A DNA stretch of 64,000 nucleotides from NCBI RefSeq assembly GCF_000151315.2, contig NW_011887295.1, positions 558,001-622,000 of the forward strand. Direction: 5' to 3'. This document shows positions 1-13,300 of this stretch, one piece after another. The translations under genes and the position numbers were made by a program. Numbering within the stretch: position 1 is the stretch's first letter; each line of letters begins with the position of its first letter. Origin of the DNA: Capsaspora owczarzaki ATCC 30864. Lineage: Eukaryota > Opisthokonta > Filasterea. The notes under the pieces were generated by a model, which had not been told where the DNA came from, did no database searches, and saw only the letters and a list, made by a program, of their open reading frames with translations.

Positions 1-481
1 CGGTTTCGGGGAACTCGAACATGATGACTGGGATGTCGAGGTAGTTTGCCATCTTGTTCATGCGGTAGCCATACGCGCCGTTTGCGAGCACGAGGAACTT
101 GCCGCCCTTGCGTGGGAGGGCGGTCTGGATGACGGCCTCCACTGCGAACGAGCCCGAGCCCTGGATGAGGACGGACGTAAAGTCCTTGGTGGAGACGCCA
201 GCGAGCTGGACGAGCTGGGTACGAATGTCCTTGACCGTGTCCATGAAGAGGCGATCGCGCGAGCCCAGATCGCGCAGGGCGGCCTGCTTTGTGGTGAGCG
301 AGACGCCCAGCGGTCCCGGAGTGAAGAGCGGCTTGTCCTTGGCCAGCTCAAAGCCCAGGAACTTTGCCGGGAAGTTTGCGGCGGCCTCGGCGTCGGTGGG
401 GATGCCTGCAATGCGATCGGCCAAGACGGTGTGCTTTGCGGAGGTTCCTGCAGCATCAGCGGCAGCGAGTATTTCGACCAT
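1..481 (-). CDS. phnW: 2-aminoethylphosphonate--pyruvate transaminase (PhnW), N-terminal part, cut by window edge
   Basis: The minus strand from the ATG at 481 encodes about 160 residues that read off the left edge. They match the start of the PhnW family of PLP class V aminotransferases: the LFTPGPL segment near residue 51 is followed by LIQGSGSFAVEA and LVLANGAYGYRMNKMA, the substrate- and cofactor-site region conserved in this family. PhnW transfers the amino group of 2-aminoethylphosphonate to pyruvate, giving phosphonoacetaldehyde and alanine. The PLP lysine lies beyond the window. Within the exon a CTGCAG 3' splice site ends at 448, so the first 34 bases may be used only by a short (cytosolic) form; a longer form could splice from the exon at 1815-1944. 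Related alanine-glyoxylate aminotransferases are the main alternative, but the motif spelling favours PhnW. Confidence 0.85.
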   Translation of the reverse strand, partial: MVEILAAADAAGTSAKHTVLADRIAGIPTDAEAAANFPAKFLGFELAKDKPLFTPGPLGVSLTTKQAALRDLGSRDRLFMDTVKDIRTQLVQLAGVSTKDFTSVLIQGSGSFAVEAVIQTALPRKGGKFLVLANGAYGYRMNKMANYLDIPVIMFEFPET

Positions 482-1814
482 TGTGTTTCAGGGTAGTAGT
501 AAAAGTATACAAATAGTAGTAATAGGAAATAGTAAATAAGGAAGAGTGAGGTTGTGTGGTGTGATTATCAAAAAAAGCAGCGTGACAAAACAAACCCAAC
601 AAAAAGGGAAGTGACAAATGTCAGGTGAGGGATCAAAACACAAGGTCAATAATGTGAGAGAGAGAGTGAGAGAGAGAGGGCGTTGCATTGTGGGAGATTG
701 ATGATGAAGCGAGAGATTGAGAAGAGAGAGAAGAGAGAGAAGAGAGAGACTGAAAAAGTGCTGGGTTGTCGGAACTGGGAATCAAAGATGGACAACACAG
801 CTGACAAAACGGTAAATCGACAACGAGGTCAGTCCTTGTGTTGTTATTGGTTGAGGAGCGGGAGGAGGGGGGGGGGAGAAACTTGCGTGTCAATGATGAT
901 GATGGGGTGCTTCGTTGGATGATGCGGATGATGTGGAAAGTGATTCAAGTTGAAGCGGATTGCCGCAAAAAAAAAAAGAGAAGAACGAGGTCAACACAAA
1001 AGCCGCAACACATTCAAAGGCATTGGAAACGAAAGGGAAGATGAGATCGAAGGAGATGGGATTGAAGGAAGGAGATGGGATGGAAGAGTGATGGATGGAA
1101 GTGATCCGGAGTGAACGAGGAGCGCATGAGCCACAGAGGCAGCCATCAGCCATCAGCCATCAGCCATCAGCCACAAGATCAAGAACGACCGCAACTGACC
1201 ACTTGCAATGCTCGCACCATGTGTGGATGAGTGAGTGAAATGTGAGAGAGTGGCGAGTGTGTGTGAGTATGCTTTGGTTGCTGCTCTCGATCAGTTCCGG
1301 CAGCAGCGATGGATGCTTGAATCATGATCAGAGCTATGGTTGTGTTGTTTTGTACATGTTGTGGAATCGTTGAAAATGGATCATTGCATGGTGCTTCCGT
1401 TTTGTGAATGCTTCTCTATTGCATCGAAGCTCCAATGCAAACCTCATTCACACGAGCCAACTCCTCCCTCAGAGTGCGCCTGGCTCTCCCTGCCTGGCTC
1501 TCCCTGCCGTGTTTTGACAATCCATGCCACTGAGGCCACATTACAGCGGTTCCCCTGCATTTGCGAGCAAAGAGCGTGTTCGGCGCGTCAAACTCCATAT
1601 TCTCGCACGTACTCTCGTACTCTCACACTCTTCACTCACTCTGACTCGATTCCTTGACGAGCGTCTGATCTCAAGCAAGCGACTGAGCGACCAGAGTGAA
1701 CAACGCAGGCCCATTCGCCGTCGGGGGAAATGAGTGGGATGGATCGCTCGCCCAGCTCCACAACAACCAAAATGCTATGGATGGGTGAAGAGAGGGGCTG
1801 ATGGGGACGCTCAC
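448..1814 (-). other. Putative long intron / alternative promoter region of the PhnW gene
   Basis: No coding signal is visible on either strand. On the minus strand the region is pyrimidine-rich and low in complexity (CTCTCTC runs near 655-770, A/T tracts near 965-980). A short tandem repeat of a CATCAGC heptamer sits at about 1143-1172. It is either the first intron of a long PhnW transcript or the promoter and 5' UTR of a short one. Confidence 0.4.
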
Positions 1815-1944
1815 CTGATTTAGCAGCAGCAACAGCAACAGCAGCACCGCGAGCAGAGAATGCGCGGGTCGCAGTGGTGGACGCGATCGCAGTCGCTGTA
1901 GTCGTGGCACTGGCGGCAGCGCGAGAGGCAATTCGACCGAGCAT
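1815..1944 (-). CDS. Candidate mitochondrial-presequence first exon for the PhnW gene
   Basis: On the minus strand, ATG at 1944 opens 43 codons rich in Ala, Arg, Ser and Thr with no acidic residue (starts MLGRIASRAAAS, later ATRAFSARGA). This is the composition of a mitochondrial targeting presequence, including an RAF-S-type cleavage region. The frame ends at a good donor, TCAG|GTGAGC, in phase 1. The only in-phase acceptor I found downstream is CTGCAG|GA at 447, inside the PhnW reading frame, giving a clean Ser-Gly junction and a mitochondrial PhnW. The implied intron (448-1814, 1,367 nt) is longer than most here, so alternative first exons giving mitochondrial and cytosolic forms are likely. 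It could instead belong to another, unseen gene. Confidence 0.5.
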
Positions 1945-2615
1945 TGTTTGGATTCGTCTGAGAAACGGGGAGAGAGGGGGGAGAGGTAAATTAAAGAAGT
2001 GAGCAAAATTGTTTGGACTTTGATTCATTCAATTTGAGGTGGAGCGTTAAAGCATGCACTGGATGGACGACTGGATGGATGGAAAGGACAAAAGCTCAGA
2101 ATTCCCAGTTGAATTTGCCTTGCCTGTTGGCTAAGCGAAAAGGGGCAAAAAGTGCATGTATCATGAAACAGCTTGACAATTGGACTCCCATTTGCAGATA
2201 ACGCAAGCAAAGCCTCGCAGAAGCTCAGCAGACAGAGCAGACTGGCAAACCTGTCAAAAACACCAACCTCGTCCCTCTCGTCCAGCCAATGCTCAGCAAA
2301 CCAAAGAGCACTTTTAAAATTCGCAAGCTTCTTAGCAAACTGTTCGGCAAGCATCAGCTGCGCGATGAATGTTCTACTGTTTCTGGGCTGAGCGTGACCA
2401 CAGGTCCAAAGCCGCTGCATCCAAAGTCCTGCGTAGAGCGTGCTACAGTAGTCCTTCTTGTGTATCCAAGTGCGATGAATTATGCATGTTGGTCTTGCTT
2501 TTGTCCAATATCCAGTACTGTCTTACCATACAAATCTCAATCTCAGTCCATCTCAGTTCCAGGCTCCCCGAACTTCACACACTCTTTGTAACTTTGTAAC
2601 AAAGCCTTGCGGCAA
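1945..2615. promoter_or_regulatory. Divergent intergenic region between PhnW and SLC38-type genes
   Basis: About 670 bp between two head-to-head start codons. No coding potential is seen, and the position implies it carries both promoters. I could not identify a TATA box or a named factor site with confidence. Confidence 0.4.
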
Positions 2616-4514
2616 ATGGCATCGTCGTACCAGCCACTGCGCAATTCAGCCAGCGGCACGTCCATGGCATACTCCTCCACCGAGAGCACCGGCGCTGGGT
2701 ATGGCGGGTACGGATCGCGGGACTACGGCGTCGGGCGCATGGGCTACGACGGTTCGGCGCGCAGCCACAGTCCGCCCGACTACTACCACGACACGGCGGC
2801 GGCGGCGGCGCACGGTCGCAGTGGTGGCAGTGGCTACGAGGACACCAAGGCACACCCAATCAACGACAATGACGGCGCAGATGCACCGCTGCTGGGCTCC
2901 TCGCAGCAAGAGGAGCACGTCCGAAGCTCGTCCTTTGCAGGCGCCTCCTTCAACATGGTGAGCCTTGCAACCTTTTGAGACATTCGAGACCATTGAAGTG
3001 AAGGGTCTGTCCTTGACTTGAGGCTGGGAACGAAAAAAGGCGACCCCTTGGCTTTGGCTTTGGATGCAGAATACGTCCCAAAGGTTCCAATGCAACAATC
3101 TATTTGAATGGATTGTCGCTTACGTCCCTCATCACTCAACAGAAAAAAAGCTCACCATGACACCTTGAGCTTGTACTGAAATTGCTTGTTGTTAACTGAT
3201 TGTGTTGGTTTTTTTGACCTATCGACTTGTCTCACTCAGATGACTGCGATTATGGGATCGGGCATTCTCGGACTCGCCTACGCGATGCGCTACTCGGGCA
3301 TTGTTCCGTTTACGATTCTGATGGTGTTCATGGCCGGGTGCGGATTGTATGCCATCCATATGCTGCTCACACTGTGCACACACACCGGAATCAACACGTA
3401 CGAGGGGCTTGGCGTCAAGGCGTTCGGGCGCGTTGGCAAGATTGCCGTGTCAACGTCCATTCTGATTCAGAACATTGGCGCCACGACAAGCTACCTCGTC
3501 ATTGCGGGAGATCTTCTTCCCGACCTCATGCGTGTCTTTACGTCCGAGAATGACAACTCGAAAACGCCCTTCTACGTCGATCGCAACTTTCTCTTGTGCA
3601 TTATTGCCGCGACAGTCGTCTTCCCGCTCACCTCGCTACGTCGGATTGGTCTGCTGGCATACACGAGCACCATTTCTGTCATCTTCATGGCCATGATGAC
3701 GTTTGTCGTTGTTGCCAAACGCGACCACATTTCCTGCCCGCTGCCTGGCAACGAGACCGACTCGTCGGCGTTCGCCACCATCACCGCACCGCCACCACCG
3801 CCGACGACTGCGCTCCCTGCACTGTACTATGCCACGGACAACTCAACCACGTCCGACTCGTGCACGGCCGAACTGTTTGCCTTTTCGACCAACTTTTTCT
3901 TTGTGTTGCCCACCATGGCCTTCTCGTTTGTCTGCCACACTGCGCTGCTGCCCATCTATGCCGAGCTCAAAAAGCCAACGCAGGCTCGCATGCAGGCAGT
4001 GTCCAACGTTGCCGTTATGACTTGCTTTTCCCTGTACTTTATTGCTGGACTCTTTGGCTATCTGACCTTCTACCAATCGGTGGATAGCGACCTGCTCAAA
4101 TCGTACTCCTTCCAGCGCGAAGACGTGTTGGTTTGTGTCGTGCGCACGGCCTTCGTCTTGGCTGTCATCCTGACTGCACCCGGCGTGTACTTCCCGGCTC
4201 GCAAAACAATCATGCTGTTCTTCTTCCCAAACAGGCCGTTCAGCTGGTTCCTGCACTACGCCGTCACCATCTTCCTGGTTGGCTTTACCCTCGTGCTAGC
4301 TCTCTTTGTCCCAGACATTAAGAACGTGTTTGGACTTGCCGGCGCGACCTCATCGGTTTCGCTCATGTTTGTGCTGCCATCGCTCTTCTTCATTCGGATA
4401 CTGCCTGGCGCCTACCTCTCTCGAACCAAGCTGCCAGCTGTCATCATGAGCATCTTGGGTGTTTTGATTGGCCTGACTTGTGTTGGAGGAGTGATTGCGT
4501 CTTGGCTTGTATGA
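2616..4514 (+). CDS. SLC38-type (AAAP family) amino-acid transporter
   Basis: Two exons, 2616-2957 and 3240-4514, join in phase 0 (donor GTGAGC, acceptor CACTCAG) to give about 538 residues. The cytosolic N-terminus (about 110 residues) is Ser/Gly/Tyr-rich, with an acidic stretch before the membrane. The first membrane helix carries IMGSGILGLAYAM, the signature of sodium-coupled neutral amino-acid transporters and vacuolar AVT transporters. About ten further hydrophobic helices follow. A long loop after the fifth or sixth helix holds Pro/Thr runs and N-x-S/T glycosylation sites, as in SLC38 proteins. The exon junction falls just before the first helix. Substrate and membrane (plasma or lysosomal) cannot be told from sequence. 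The start was chosen at the ATG of MASSYQPL, the first in the frame. Confidence 0.88.
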
Positions 4515-4638
4515 AAGCAAATAAGACTCTTTTGTGTTGATGTCACGGAGCTGTAGATTCCCACAATGAAGAGCATCACTGCCATTCGTCACAACGACAC
4601 AAGGAAAGCAACAAAAACAAACCGAAATCATCACTGTT

Positions 4639-4865
4639 CTATACAACAGACTGCTTGTAACTTGACGTGTCTGCAATTGCAACTCCGCACATGGAGCAAA
4701 TGCCTCGCTTGTACGCGCAAGTCTGGCAGTACTTGTGGTGCGGCATGTGGCACGTTTGCTTACATGTCAAGCACTTTTCAAACTTTTGATACGGTGTGTA
4801 TCTGAAGCGAGAGAAGGTTTTTGGTTGACGAAAAGTGAGTAACTGTTTTGGTGCGTTCTCTGCTC

Positions 4866-4903
<38 letters not shown>

Positions 4904-5498
4904 ACGAGTGCACATGCAGCAAGTAGCTCATACTTTGCTTTCGACAAGAGCTTGTTGTCGGCTACCCGGACCTTGCTTGACTGGCCCGTCACTGTTAACA
5001 AGAAGGAAGAACGACAGCAGTTTTGTTCGTGAAAACAGTGCTCAAAGCTCTCCAGCTCCCTCACAATCTCAACACTGCGTTATCATCACTCGGTTGAGTT
5101 ATACGACATTCGAGCGTTGTGCAATCGTAACGCCGAACAGCTCGTCAAGTCTTCGCTACAGTCGGGTGAACAGCGACGGACGGTGGCGAGTGGTAGTTTC
5201 CCGACCGCCACACCGCTTCAGCACGACCTACTCTCTTGATCTGTATAGACTTACACTTGGATGTCTTGTTCTTGAATGGATCGGTCGTTGGCAGCGCTCG
5301 TTGCTTGGCCTCGCCTGTAACAGACGTCCACAGCGTCAGTGAGCACTGGCACTCCTCATCCTCCTTCTTCTCCTCATCCTCATCCTCCTTGTTCTACCCC
5401 CAATTCTAGTGAGAAGCAGGGAGCAGCGGCCCGCGATCAGCCGGTTTGACTGCAGCGAGCGCGACTCGTTCACGGAACTTACAAGCTTTGCACACCAT
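4639..5498 (-). CDS. CRIPT: CRIPT, cysteine-rich PDZ-binding protein, four exons
   Basis: Minus-strand exons 5483-5498, 5255-5314, 4934-4991 and 4639-4801 join in phase to 98 residues; human CRIPT has 101. The protein begins MVCKACEAK and ends CAYKRGICSMCG then DTSSYKQSVV, matching the CxxC pairs and the C-terminal PDZ ligand region of the family. The middle segment NKLLSKAKYTPY is close to plant and animal CRIPT. The paired cysteines bind zinc. The family is known for PDZ-domain binding at synapses and, more generally, for association with the minor spliceosome. The first exon codes for only five complete codons, so it is easily missed. The third intron holds a 36-base A tract (T on the sense strand). 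The promoter and first exon are duplicated at 9123-9369. Confidence 0.93.
4867..4902. repeat. Poly-A tract (36 bp) in CRIPT intron 3
   Basis: An uninterrupted A run on the plus strand, which is poly-T on the CRIPT sense strand, inside the last intron. Confidence 0.95.
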
Positions 5499-5606
5499 TT
5501 CTGAGCGAATTAGATGTGATTTGCGAAAACTAACAGAGTAAAATAGAAGAGTGACTGAACAAGGAACAAGTGAAGCGCACAGTAATGGACAGTAGCGTTG
5601 GTGCCC
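5375..5606 (-). repeat. Direct repeat copy A: CRIPT promoter, exon 1 and start of intron 1
   Basis: This segment matches 9123-9369 in the same orientation along its length, with scattered substitutions and small indels. The longest identical block I see is 31 bases (5476-5506 against 9235-9265), which spans CRIPT exon 1 and its donor site. Copy A belongs to the complete CRIPT gene. Confidence 0.85.
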
Positions 5607-5741
5607 GCGCTCGACGAAATTTATTCTCTCAACTCAATCTCGGACGAGTTGAGAGAATAATTTTGAAGAACTGAACAACTCCTACATGCCAGCTTTGGAC
5701 TATTACTTCATTCTTTTCTCTGAACAGAACAGCACCTGAGC
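5499..5741. promoter_or_regulatory. Shared divergent promoter region, CRIPT and the Crinkler-like gene
   Basis: The two start codons lie head to head, 243 bp apart. The CRIPT-proximal half (to about 5606) is duplicated at 9258-9369, whereas the half next to the Crinkler-like gene is unique and holds a perfect inverted repeat. Confidence 0.5.
5621..5660. repeat. Perfect 15-bp inverted repeat with 10-base loop
   Basis: Arms at 5621-5635 (TTATTCTCTCAACTC) and 5646-5660 are exact reverse complements, separated by 5636-5645. A weaker A/T match extends the stem. It sits 80 bp upstream of the Crinkler-like start codon and just past the end of the duplicated CRIPT segment. It could be a cruciform, a palindromic factor site or an element end. 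Confidence 0.85.
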
Positions 5742-8945
<3,204 letters not shown>

Positions 8946-9001
8946 TGCATCCCCTTCTCCTTTGCCCTAACGATGAAGAAATGGATAAATAGTCCTGTCA
9001 T

Positions 9002-9007
9002 AATAAA
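9002..9007 (+). terminator. Poly(A) signal AATAAA downstream of the Crinkler-like gene
   Basis: A canonical hexamer lies 57 bases after the stop codon and is followed by a T-rich then G-rich stretch, the usual layout of a cleavage site. Confidence 0.6.
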
Positions 9008-9122
9008 ATATTAACTTTTTTTTTCGGGGGGGTGAAATTGTGTATTCAAGAATGAAACACAATCTCAGAAGCAAAACGCAGGAAAACTAATGAAAGTATA
9101 GTCTCTGCTCCTCTTTCACAAA

Positions 9123-9369
9123 TTATCCTCATCATCAGCATCCTTGTTCTCCCCCAGTTCTAGTGAGAGCAAAGAGCAGCAGTGCGGTGCGCGATGAGCC
9201 GGTTTTGACTGCCGCCCGCGCGACTCGTTTTCGAAACTTACAAGCTTTGCACACCATTTCTGAGCAAAGTAGATGTGATTTGGAAAACTGACAGAGTAAA
9301 ATAGAAGAGTGACTGAGCAAGTAACAAGGAACAAGTGGAGCGCACAGTAATGGACAGGAACGTGGTGCT
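9123..9369 (-). repeat. Direct repeat copy B: orphan copy of CRIPT promoter and exon 1
   Basis: Matches copy A (5375-5606). It includes an intact copy of CRIPT exon 1 at 9242-9257 with its GTAAGT donor, but no CRIPT exons 2-4 follow; the Crinkler-like gene lies there instead. It is either a dead fragment or an alternative CRIPT first exon whose transcript would have to splice over the Crinkler-like gene. Confidence 0.8.
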
Positions 9370-9845
9370 TTTGCACAGCGTCCAAGCAAGCAAAGTGGCA
9401 TTGTGGACAGCGCCAAACACAGCACGATTGTTCATGAAAGAGCAAATGACATGTTGTGATCTGAATAAGATTGTATTCGTCGATCAAAAGACAATCACTG
9501 GCTGGTCTGAGAAACGGAGCAAAAGCAACGCTCCAGCCCGGCAAACAGAAGGCAGGATGTCCGCATTGAGCAGCCTGGACCGTGTATATGTATGTGCGCT
9601 GAGCCATATCAATCAGAATGATGGATGAACTGCACTTGATGCATTGACGAGCTCAAACAGCGTAGAATGTTGGCCTCGGCTCGAGCAGAGAGTTCTCGAC
9701 GCGCAACCTGGAGTCCTCAACCATGAGTTTGACTCGCTCATGAGTGTCTTGGTTTCAGGGATGGCTTGTAATATCAGTATTATTGTTGGCTATTGGCTTT
9801 GGCTTATGGCTCTGTGGCTTCTGGCTCTTTGACCATGTTTGCTCT
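9370..9845. other. Intergenic stretch, no gene seen
   Basis: Open frames here are short and lack family resemblance or matched splice sites. I see nothing I can support. Confidence 0.5.
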
Positions 9846-10149
9846 TCACTGGTCTGTTTTCAATGGTGGAAACTGGTACAGCCCGCGCTCCTCTTCCACT
9901 GCGCGACGACGACGATCCCAGTAGGGATGCTCGTTGATAAACCTATGCACATACGGGAACGTCTGGAGTCGCAGCAGGGTCAGAAGCAGCACAAGAAAGA
10001 GTGAGCCACAAAGCCACGCGCCAGTCTCCACTCAGCGCAAGGAAGCCACACAGTCACAGGGAGGGGGCAAGCAGGTCTCTTACAAAGTGTGGGAGAGCCA
10101 GGTTGACTACAACAATTCCAACAAACTGAGCCAGTCGACGAGTGCGCAT
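9846..10149 (-). CDS. Small single-pass membrane protein (60 aa), two exons, unrecognised
   Basis: Minus-strand exons 10084-10149 and 9846-9962 join in phase 0 (donor TTT|GTAAGAG, acceptor CTCCAG) across a 121-nt intron. The protein begins MRTRRLAQFVGIVVVNLALP, a short basic head followed by one hydrophobic helix. It continues with a Tyr/Arg/Glu-rich tail containing INEHPYWDRRRRAVEEERG. This build (positive N-terminus, one helix, charged tail) is common among small mitochondrial inner-membrane proteins such as assembly factors of complexes III and IV. I cannot name the family. A CTTTATAG box lies 14 bases upstream of the ATG. The gene lies 181 bp downstream of the BEACH gene on the same strand. 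The model rests on splice sites and composition only. Confidence 0.5.
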
Positions 10150-10330
10150 TCGCAGAGAAGCTATAAAGTGAAATGAAAGACTGAATCCAATGGAAGCACT
10201 TGTACTGTATGCTGATCAAACAAGAAAACAATAAAACATTCAAATTACATTAATGAAATCAATTTACAAAACAAAAAGGAACGTGGTGCTAATGGTGGTG
10301 GTGGTGGGTCAGGCTGCAATCGCATGAAAG

Positions 10331-13300
10331 TTAGTCCTGCTGCTCTTGTTGTTGTTGTTGCCCTTGTTGTTGCTGCTCTTGATCTTGCTCTTGTTGCTGT
10401 TGTTGTTGTTGTTGTTGTTGTTGTTGCTGCTGTTGTTGCTGCTGCTGTTGTTGCTGCTGCTGCTGTTGCTGAAGCAGCTGATGCGCGGCCGCCGCAGCCA
10501 CCTGCTGCTGAACGACAAAGCTGGGCGTGGCAGACGTCGAGCGAACAGAGAACGCAGACCGATGCTTGTGAGGACGCGTCCACAAAATGACGCGCCCGGT
10601 TTCATCGCCGACGTAGAGCTCACTGGCGTCGCTGGAGAAACTCAGGCTGAGCACTGGCTGGGGCTCACCAGGCGGCGTGAGCGTCATGGTGTGCGTCAAA
10701 TCCCACATGCTGTACAGGTTGATGTACCCATTGTCGAGTCCCGCAGCAAGGACGTTGACCACGGATCCTTCGGTGACGGAAGAAAGGGCAGTGCACAGAA
10801 CTTTGCGTGTGCAAGTGGTCAGCGCCGCAAGCGTGCCGTTCGCCGTCCAAAGTCGAATGACGCTGCCGACGGAATTGGAGACTGGGTTTGCCGAGGCCAT
10901 GCTGGAGCGGACGCGGTGCGGGGACAAGGAGGCGTGGTGCTTGCCAAGACCAAACGCACCACCACCACCAGCGCTCGCGGATGCGGCCATTGTAGCGGCA
11001 GCGGCCGAAACCGCGGCCGACCCAGGCAGGAAGGAAGAAGCGTGGTGGTGGCCGTGACCTGCAGTGGACAGTCCAGATGAAGAAGAAGAAGAAGAAGAAG
11101 AAGAAGAGGTGGTTGACGGTCCTTCGCACACGGTGACAATGTCGCCCAAGCACGAACTGACCGCCACGCAAATGACGGTGCCCTCGTGACCGCGCAATGA
11201 CAGCACGTGGCGCAGTCGGTTCAAGTCCCAAACAGACACAGTTCTGTCGTGACTGCCACTGACAATCACGCTAAAAGGACGCGACACGGCCAGACAGGTG
11301 ATGGCTTGCGAATGGCCGTGGAGAGACACGGGCTGCGTCAGGTCCATCCGCTTGCTGGTCTCGCGCACCGCCTTCCAGACAACAAGGACACTCGAAGTGC
11401 CGCCAGTGACGAGAATGCGGCCGTCCGGCGGCGCGACACAGCAGGTGACCTCATCGTCGTGCAAGAGCTCGACGCTCGAGACGACACGATGGCTTTCCAG
11501 GGAGCAAACACGCAGCGTTCGATCCCAATGGCCCCAGCTGACATAGTAGTGACGAGACTTGTCGCCACGCACCAACGTGCGACACGGCCCGAGGGCGGTA
11601 AAGCTGCCGTCGTAGGCCTCTACTTGCTGCACGGGATCGCCAAGGGTGCGCTCCCATGTTACGGAAGGCGCATTGCGCGGATCGACGGCAAACCAGATGG
11701 TGTCGTACAGTGAGACCATGTATGCCGACATGTGTGGCGGCAACTGCTGTCCCGCCACAATCGACGAGCTCTTGCGCTGGTGCGGCTTTTCTGCGCCTGA
11801 CCTCGCGCTGGGGTTGGTGTTGGAGCTGGAGAACGCCGACGAGCCGCCAGACACTGCAGCCGAGGTCATTCCTGCGGCTGCACGGTGGCGCACCACACTC
11901 GAATGGAGGATGTTTGCGTGTGGGTGTGCTCGCGTCAGTGCAGGCTGAACAAGCTGCGCCGCGGGAGAGTCGTGTTGCATAAACGCTCCCACATCCCCGA
12001 CAATTCCTGCGGGATGCTGGCTGACCTCCATCGGCACGCGCGGAAGGACGACGGTGCCAGTGTGCTCAACCATGACAGGGAGATACACGTGTCTAGACGC
12101 CGTGGTGGGCGACGAGCTGAACGACGGCGCAGCCAAGTTCGCGTTGGTGGCAGGGGTGGGAGCCACGGCCACAGAGAGGGGAGGCGGTGGCGGCGCCGTG
12201 ACGGTGCGCGTCGGATGGGACTTGTTGACAATTCGCTTTGGAGTCTGTCCATAGCTGCGAATCTGGGCGATGGTTGCCTGGCGCTGCAGCCGATCCTGAA
12301 TGTTGTCAACGTCAACCGCACCCTCGTAAGTCAAGGGATGGAAGAGATTGTGGGCCTTCCGCGCGGCCTCGCCGGTTTGCTTGCTTCCGAAAATCAGGTC
12401 AATCCACAGGTGTAGGTTCTCGGACACGTACTTGGACTCGAGCGCTTGGCGATGCAACAGAATAAACCGTCGTGGATCACCTTTTGCCCACGGTGGGAGC
12501 TGCACGTGGTGGACGGGCACATTGTCTTGCTTCAACCCCAAATCGAGCGAGTTCATGTTGATGAGGAATTCGGGAAGGAAAAAGAATTCAGGAATGAGCT
12601 CCTTGACGTCAGAGCTCGACAAGGCAGACGAGAGCTTCCATGTTTGGGCAATCGAGTGGAAGGTGCGGTCTGGAATGTCAAATTTGCCGCCTTGGAATTC
12701 AACAAAGTACTGCGTGAAGGGCTCCAGACGCACCAGAAAGTGCAGCACCGAACCAATGTTGGAGTAGTGCGAGCCGTAATGGTAGGGCTGGTCGTCGCCC
12801 ATATCCGAGATGCTTTCGTACTTTTCGAGGAACTTTTTAAACCGTTCTGGGTTTTGCGCGCCCATGGGCTTTGACAAGTCGCGGAAGGTGGCGGGGTTGG
12901 TCAGGTCGAGCTCATCAGACGAGTAATCGGCCAAGACAAACGGCAACACTGGGTACTGGGTGAGATCGTTGAAGGAACGGCCGGCCAGCGTGTTGAGATG
13001 CATCAAGTACTCAAAGTTGCTCATCTGGCCCGAAGACCACTTTTCGCGAATCGACTTGCGCAAAAGGCTGCCGCCCACCTCGTCTTCGTAGTTGACAAAA
13101 TGTGGCAAGTCCATCGCCATGAGGCGCTCGAATAGCTCGTTTCGGTACTTGGTCGACTGGAAGGCGAGCAGGAAGGTTTTGCCGTTGACCAGGAAGATTT
13201 CCAACGCATTGTTCTTGAGCAAGTAGCGACGCTTGTGGATTTTCTCAATGTCCTCGAGCAAGAAGCTGACAATGTGCGTTCCGCGGTTTTTCCAAGGGCG

